Positions 59,839 through 64,000 of a stretch of 64,000 nt of DNA are shown here, in pieces (position 1 is the stretch's first letter; each line of letters opens with the position of its first letter). The notes beneath the pieces were generated by a model, which made no database searches, was not told the origin of the DNA, and saw only the letters and a list, made by a program, of their open reading frames with translations. This DNA is from Cellvibrionaceae bacterium AOL6 (lineage in GTDB: Bacteria; Pseudomonadota; Gammaproteobacteria; Pseudomonadales; Cellvibrionaceae): contig NOXC01000010.1 of NCBI GenBank assembly GCA_003265435.1, forward strand, positions 62,001-126,000, in the 5' to 3' direction. The translations under genes were made by a program, and so were the position numbers.

Positions 59839-60448
59839 TCTGAGTAAGTTTATTGAGCAGCTGCAGGATTTCGATGTTAATGACATCGATTTCAATCGTG
59901 TGGGCGTATGGCCCGCCCCTGGTAAGATTTTCCTGTGCCTGGTGGCTGCAGGCGCGATCATTGCAGGCTGCTATTTCATGTTTATCAAGGATCGTCAGTT
60001 GACCCTTGAGAGCGAAAAAACCAAAGAAGTGTCCCTGCGTAAGGACTTCGAGACGAAAGCCTATGAGGCTGCCAACCTTGAAACCTACCGTGAGCAGATG
60101 GTCAAGATGGAAGAGTCTTTTGGTGCGCTGGTGTCTCGCTTGCCCTCCGATACTGAAGTGCCGGGCCTGTTGGAGGACATCTCCGACAAGGGCGAGGAAA
60201 GTCGTCTCGAGATTGAAAGCATAGACCTGAAGAAAGAAGTGGTGTCAGAAATCCATGTCGAACTCCCTATCAGTATCGACGTGGCGGGTGGTTATCATGA
60301 GTTCGGAGCCTTCGTCAGCGGTATTGCTGGCATGCCCCGTATTGTCACTCTGCATGACTTTAAAATTGAGCGAGATCAGAAAGAAAACGGTTTGCTGAAA
60401 ATGAATATGCTCGCTAAAACCTACCGCTACAAGCCGGAGGCTGAGTAA
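59831..60448 (+). CDS. pilO: type IV pilus assembly protein PilO
   Basis: The 205-residue partner of PilN has a short N terminus (MADLSKFIEQLQDFDVNDID), one membrane helix ('GKIFLCLVAAGAIIAGCYFMF'), a coiled coil and a periplasmic domain ('IESIDLKKEVVSEIHVELPISIDVAGGYHEFGAFVSGIAGMPRIVTLHDF'). I use the ATG at 59831 rather than a start 39 bases upstream inside pilN. Its stop overlaps the pilP start by one base. Confidence 0.96.
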   Translation: MADLSKFIEQLQDFDVNDIDFNRVGVWPAPGKIFLCLVAAGAIIAGCYFMFIKDRQLTLESEKTKEVSLRKDFETKAYEAANLETYREQMVKMEESFGALVSRLPSDTEVPGLLEDISDKGEESRLEIESIDLKKEVVSEIHVELPISIDVAGGYHEFGAFVSGIAGMPRIVTLHDFKIERDQKENGLLKMNMLAKTYRYKPEAE

Positions 60449-60972
60449 TGTTGCTTAGAATCTTCGTTTTGTGCGTTTTTGCGCTGAGCCTGTCTGCATG
60501 CGGGGGAGGGGATCATTCTGATCTTCGCCAGTTTATTCAGCAGGTGAAAGACAAGCCTGCAGGTCGAATCGAACCGATTCCGACGTATCCGCCCTACGAG
60601 AGCTACATTTATTCTTCGGCGTCCAACCGGAGTCCTTTTGATAAGCCCGTCGATATTCAGCGTCGCATCCATGCGAAAGCCGATTCGAATGTACGACCTG
60701 ACTTTAACCGAACAAAAGAGTTTCTTGAGAGTTTCGATATTGCCGGCTTGGCTATGGTGGGAACGCTCAGAAAAGGCGGCGCGTTGTGGGCGCTCGTTCG
60801 CGACCCCAGTGGTGGCATCCACCGTGTAGCACCGGGGAACTATGTAGGCAAGAATCACGGCAAAGTGATGATGGTCGACAATACCAAAATTGAATTAATT
60901 GAAATCGTATCCGATGGTCTTGATGGCTGGCTTGAACGTCCCCGGGTACTGGCTCTAGTGGAGAAGGATTAG
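60448..60972 (+). CDS. pilP: type IV pilus lipoprotein PilP
   Basis: The 174-residue lipoprotein (MLLRIFVLCVFALSLSACGG, lipobox LSAC) links PilNO in the inner membrane to the secretin PilQ. The mature domain has 'RSPFDKPVDIQRR' and 'FDIAGLAMVGTLRKGGALWALVRDPSGGIHRVAPGNYVGKNHGKV', the typical PilP fold. Translation is coupled to pilO (TAATG). Confidence 0.96.
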   Translation: MLLRIFVLCVFALSLSACGGGDHSDLRQFIQQVKDKPAGRIEPIPTYPPYESYIYSSASNRSPFDKPVDIQRRIHAKADSNVRPDFNRTKEFLESFDIAGLAMVGTLRKGGALWALVRDPSGGIHRVAPGNYVGKNHGKVMMVDNTKIELIEIVSDGLDGWLERPRVLALVEKD

Positions 60973-60976
60973 CGGC

Positions 60977-63148
60977 ATGGTTAGATTCATAGTAAAAGCG
61001 TGTTCTCTATGGGCGATTGCTGGTGTTCTTTTCGCAAGCGAGCTCACAGATATGCAATTTGCGGAGCTTCCTGGGGAGAAGGCTGAAATTACCCTGAGCT
61101 TCGACAGTGCACCTGCACTGCCAAAAGGCTTCACTATCAACAAGCCCGCTCGTATCGTGCTTGATTTCCCAGATGTTGAGAACGGCCTGGAGCAGAAAAA
61201 GTTCCCCGTTGACGTGGGCGGCGTCAGTAGTGCCATTGTGGTTGCAGGCGGCGGTCGTACACGATTGATCGTGAACTTGGATGAGCTGGCGCCATACACC
61301 ACACGGGTTCAGGGTAACAAACTGTTTCTTGAAGTGGGCACTGAGGCGGTAGCGTCGAGTCAGGTCGGAAACTCTCAGACGACTGTTGCAGGCTCTTCGC
61401 AGGCCCAGAAGCCGACGGCTCGGGGCGCTAAAGAAATTCGCAACATCGACTTCCGTCGCGGTGAAAGCGGTGAAGGTAAAGTTATTATTTCTCTGTCCGA
61501 CGCGAATGTGCCGGTGGATATTGAAGAAGTGGCCAGTGGTGTTGAAGTCCGATTTGTCGGTATGAGTGTGCCTGCCGAGCTGCGTCGTAAGCTCGATGTG
61601 ATCGATTTCGCCACGCCGGTATCAATGTTGGCCTCAGCTCAAGATGGCGGGGATGCGGTAATCCGCTTGGATGCGAAAGGGGAATATGACTACCTCGCCT
61701 ATCAAGCTGACAACGAGTATGTCATCAGTGTGAAGCCGTTGACGCGACAGCAAATCGAAGAAAAGAAACAGGCCTTTGCCTACACGGGTGAGCGGCTGTC
61801 TCTGAACTTCCAGGATATTCAGGTGCGCTCTGTACTGCAGTTGATTGCGGATTTCACGGAGCTGAACCTGGTTGCCTCCGACACCGTAAGCGGCAGTATC
61901 ACTTTGCGTTTGGAAAATGTGCCCTGGGATCAGGCTTTGGATATCGTCTTGAAGACGAAAGGGCTTGATAAGCGACTTATTGGCAATGTGTTGATGGTGG
62001 CGCCTGCGGCCGAGATCGCGGAGCGTGAGCGCCAGGAGATCGAGACCAAGAAGCAGCTTGAGGAATTGGCACCGCTGCGTACCGAATACATTCGAATTCG
62101 CTATGCTAGCGCGAAAGAATTGTTCCAGCTCTTTGTGAACCGTGGAAATGAGGGTGGCGGATCTGGTGGGTCCGGTGGTGTATCTGATGATCGTAATTCA
62201 ACGGGCAGTATTCTTTCCGAGCGCGGGCAGGCGATCGTCGATGAGCGTACCAATAGCATCATCTTGACCGATACCGAAGAGAAAATTAACGAGTTCAAAC
62301 AGCTCATCGAGCGTGTAGACATCCCCATTCAACAGGTCATGATTGAAGCGCGCATTGTGATCGCGAATACGGACTTCCGTCGTGAGTTGGGTGTGCGTAT
62401 CTCGGGCGACGCCGTAGAGACCAGCAGCTCAGGCAACCATAAGTACGAATTTACCGGACGGATGGAAGGTCTTGTGAACGCGGACGGCTGTGGACCTGAG
62501 TGTAACTTCATCGACAGCGATGGCGATGGCATTACCGATGATGAGCGTAATCTCCCGGCCTCCAACCTGGTTGACCTCGGTGTCTTCAACCCGGCGGGCG
62601 CATTTACGGCGAACGTGATCAGCTCAAACTTCCTGCTCGGCCTTGAGCTGACAGCGCTGCAGGACAGCGGCTTTGCCGAAATCGTGTCGCAGCCAAAAGT
62701 GATTACCGGTGATAAGCAGCAGGCGACGATTGAGTCTGGTACCGAAGTACCGTATCAGGAAGAGTCTGCCAGTGGTGGTACCACCACGGCGTTTAAAGAA
62801 GCGGTACTGAAGCTGGATGTGACCCCGCAAGTCACGCCTGATGACCGAATCATTATGGACCTGGTCATCAATCAGGACAGCGTGAGTCAAATCGACTCCG
62901 CGAGTGGTGTACCGGTTATCGACATCACTCAGTTGGAAACACAGGTTTTAGTTGCTGACGGTGAAACGGTTGTACTGGGCGGGATTTACACGACGGAATC
63001 CATCGAAGGTCAAACTAAGGTTCCCCTGCTTGGTGATATCCCGGTTCTGGGCCAGTTGTTCCGCAACGACGTTCGCCAGGAATCCAAGCGTGAAATTCTG
63101 ATCTTCATCACTCCGAAGATCCTCTCCAGCGGTCCGCTTTTGCAGTGA
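60977..63148 (+). CDS. pilQ: type IV pilus secretin PilQ
   Basis: The 723-residue outer membrane channel for the pilus fibre. After a signal peptide (about 1-21) come AMIN domains (about 22-130 and 150-250), which bind peptidoglycan, then the STN/N0 domain ('LSLNFQDIQVRSVLQLIADFTELNLVAS'), an N1 domain, a Gly/Ser-rich loop ('GGGSGGSGG') and the secretin domain with 'PVIDITQLETQVLVADGETVVLGGIY' and 'TKVPLLGDIPVLGQLFR'. It is followed by aroK with a 4-base overlap. Confidence 0.97.
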   Translation: MVRFIVKACSLWAIAGVLFASELTDMQFAELPGEKAEITLSFDSAPALPKGFTINKPARIVLDFPDVENGLEQKKFPVDVGGVSSAIVVAGGGRTRLIVNLDELAPYTTRVQGNKLFLEVGTEAVASSQVGNSQTTVAGSSQAQKPTARGAKEIRNIDFRRGESGEGKVIISLSDANVPVDIEEVASGVEVRFVGMSVPAELRRKLDVIDFATPVSMLASAQDGGDAVIRLDAKGEYDYLAYQADNEYVISVKPLTRQQIEEKKQAFAYTGERLSLNFQDIQVRSVLQLIADFTELNLVASDTVSGSITLRLENVPWDQALDIVLKTKGLDKRLIGNVLMVAPAAEIAERERQEIETKKQLEELAPLRTEYIRIRYASAKELFQLFVNRGNEGGGSGGSGGVSDDRNSTGSILSERGQAIVDERTNSIILTDTEEKINEFKQLIERVDIPIQQVMIEARIVIANTDFRRELGVRISGDAVETSSSGNHKYEFTGRMEGLVNADGCGPECNFIDSDGDGITDDERNLPASNLVDLGVFNPAGAFTANVISSNFLLGLELTALQDSGFAEIVSQPKVITGDKQQATIESGTEVPYQEESASGGTTTAFKEAVLKLDVTPQVTPDDRIIMDLVINQDSVSQIDSASGVPVIDITQLETQVLVADGETVVLGGIYTTESIEGQTKVPLLGDIPVLGQLFRNDVRQESKREILIFITPKILSSGPLLQ

Positions 63149-63660
63149 TCCGCCCCACCACTATCGTACTTGTCGGCCCGATGGGGGCCGGCAAATCGAC
63201 CATTGGCCGCCTTCTCGCGGCCAAATCCGGTTTTCACTTTCTCGATACGGACCATGTGATAGAGGCGCGTACCGGCGCGGATATCGCGTGGATTTTCGAT
63301 GTGGAGGGTGAGAGCGGCTTTCGTGATCGCGAGCATCAGGTCCTGAACGAGCTTTCCCAAGAACCGCAGACCGTGGTCGCGACGGGAGGCGGTATCGTCG
63401 TTCGCGAAGAAAATCGTGCGATTCTGCAGGCGATGGACTCGGTGGTATACCTGAAAGCCAGCATCGAGCAATTGATCGCTCGCACAGCGAAAGATAAAAA
63501 ACGCCCCCTTCTTCAAGTCGCAGACCCAAAGGCACGCATCCAGCAGTTGCTTGAGGAGCGTGACCCCCTCTACCAATCTGTGGCAGACTACGTGGTTGAG
63601 ACTGATGGCCAGAGTCCCAAGGCCACCGTACACAATATCCTCAAGCTGTTAAATATTTAA
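63145..63660 (+). CDS. aroK: shikimate kinase AroK
   Basis: The 171-residue kinase phosphorylates shikimate in aromatic amino acid synthesis. It starts at GTG overlapping the pilQ stop. GPMGAGKSTIGRLLA is Walker A, 'FLDTDHVIEARTGADIAWIF' the shikimate-binding Asp region and 'RERDPLY' the lid end (LLEERDPLYQSVADYVVET). The pilQ-aroK-aroB arrangement is conserved in gammaproteobacteria. Confidence 0.97.
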   Translation: MIRPTTIVLVGPMGAGKSTIGRLLAAKSGFHFLDTDHVIEARTGADIAWIFDVEGESGFRDREHQVLNELSQEPQTVVATGGGIVVREENRAILQAMDSVVYLKASIEQLIARTAKDKKRPLLQVADPKARIQQLLEERDPLYQSVADYVVETDGQSPKATVHNILKLLNI

Positions 63661-63669
63661 GAATTGCCT

Positions 63670-64000
63670 ATGAGCCTGCTCAACGTAGACCTGGGGGAAC
63701 GCAGTTACCCGATTATTATTCGCGATAAGCTACTGCAGGAGCCTAGCGCTTGGCATTCGTATTTAAGCTCTCAGGTACTCGTCGTCACCAATGAGACGCT
63801 CGCGCCCATGTATGGGCAATCTTTGCAGGAAGACTTGAGGGCCGCCGGCTTGGAGCAGGTCGAACTCATCGCCTTGCCTGATGGGGAAGCCTACAAGACG
63901 CTGGAGACCGTCAATCGGATTTTTGATGTGCTGCTCGAAAAGCGTTTTAATCGCAAGGCGACGCTTGTGGCGCTGGGTGGCGGTGTTGTGGGGGATATGA
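63670..64000 (+). CDS. aroB: 3-dehydroquinate synthase AroB (3' end cut off)
   Basis: Only the first 110 residues lie in the window: MSLLNVDLGERSYPIIIRDK, then 'LVVTNETLAPMYGQSLQEDL' and 'LPDGEAYKTLETVNRIFDVLLEKRFNRKATLVALGGGVVGDM'. The GGGVVGD motif of the NAD-binding loop is the family mark. It starts 9 bases after aroK. The metal-binding part is missing because the window ends. Confidence 0.95.
   Translation, partial: MSLLNVDLGERSYPIIIRDKLLQEPSAWHSYLSSQVLVVTNETLAPMYGQSLQEDLRAAGLEQVELIALPDGEAYKTLETVNRIFDVLLEKRFNRKATLVALGGGVVGDM

Overview
This is a stretch of gammaproteobacterial chromosome, about 55% GC, coding on both strands and almost entirely housekeeping. Gene order over long blocks is that of Pseudomonas and its marine relatives: recN | grpE-dnaK-dnaJ-dapB-carA-carB-greA | yhbY | rlmE-ftsH-folP-glmM-tpiA-secG-tRNA-Leu-tRNA-fMet-rimP-nusA-infB-rbfA-truB-rpsO-pnp, then ubiB-ubiJ-ubiE-DUF971-hslU-hslV-SPOR protein, priA | rpmE, mrcA | pilMNOPQ-aroK-aroB. 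A Fur without the usual CxxC, a divergent bamE-fur pair, type IV pilus genes and many lipoproteins suggest a marine, Cellvibrionales-like member of the Pseudomonadales in the broad sense. This placement is an inference from synteny and protein features, not a database match.

Layout. Positions 1-9.8 kb hold mostly envelope or stress genes of less conserved order: a cut-off 2-oxoglutarate/Fe(II) oxygenase, yejK, a membrane-anchored coiled-coil protein with eight tandem 14-residue repeats, a cti-type fatty acid cis/trans isomerase, a run of small lipoproteins and secreted proteins, and a MATE transporter. From 9.3 to 13.1 kb lie bamE, fur, srkA and recN, with a candidate Fur box and a clear LexA box. 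From 13.2 to 23.2 kb lie the heat-shock chaperones (two sigma-32-type promoters), lysine biosynthesis (dapB), carbamoyl phosphate synthetase and greA. Between greA and yhbY, where many relatives have nothing, there is a 3.5-kb insertion: a cyclic-nucleotide-fold protein plus a BaeSR-like two-component system with a Spy-like periplasmic protein and a small lipoprotein. The translation and transcription block follows (27-44.6 kb).

The intergenic DNA around the two tRNA genes (33.7-35.8 kb) is the most unusual non-coding part. Both tRNAs are followed by partial copies of their own 3' ends. There is a cluster of four hairpins, a perfect 58-bp palindrome, and a separate DUF523-DUF1722 gene at the place where E. 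coli has argG. From 45.5 to 51.5 kb an apparent operon on the minus strand combines cell division or SPOR, HslVU protease and ubiquinone genes. A lipoprotein with calcium-loop-like repeats (51.8-52.8 kb) sits where argS is found in Pseudomonas. The window ends in the type IV pilus assembly operon and aroK-aroB (cut off).

No CRISPR array, intact insertion sequence, prophage, rRNA operon or clearly new defence system was seen. The best leads for new biology are the repeat protein, the W/Cys module found three times in 5 kb, the BaeSR-Spy insertion and the tRNA-flanking repeats.
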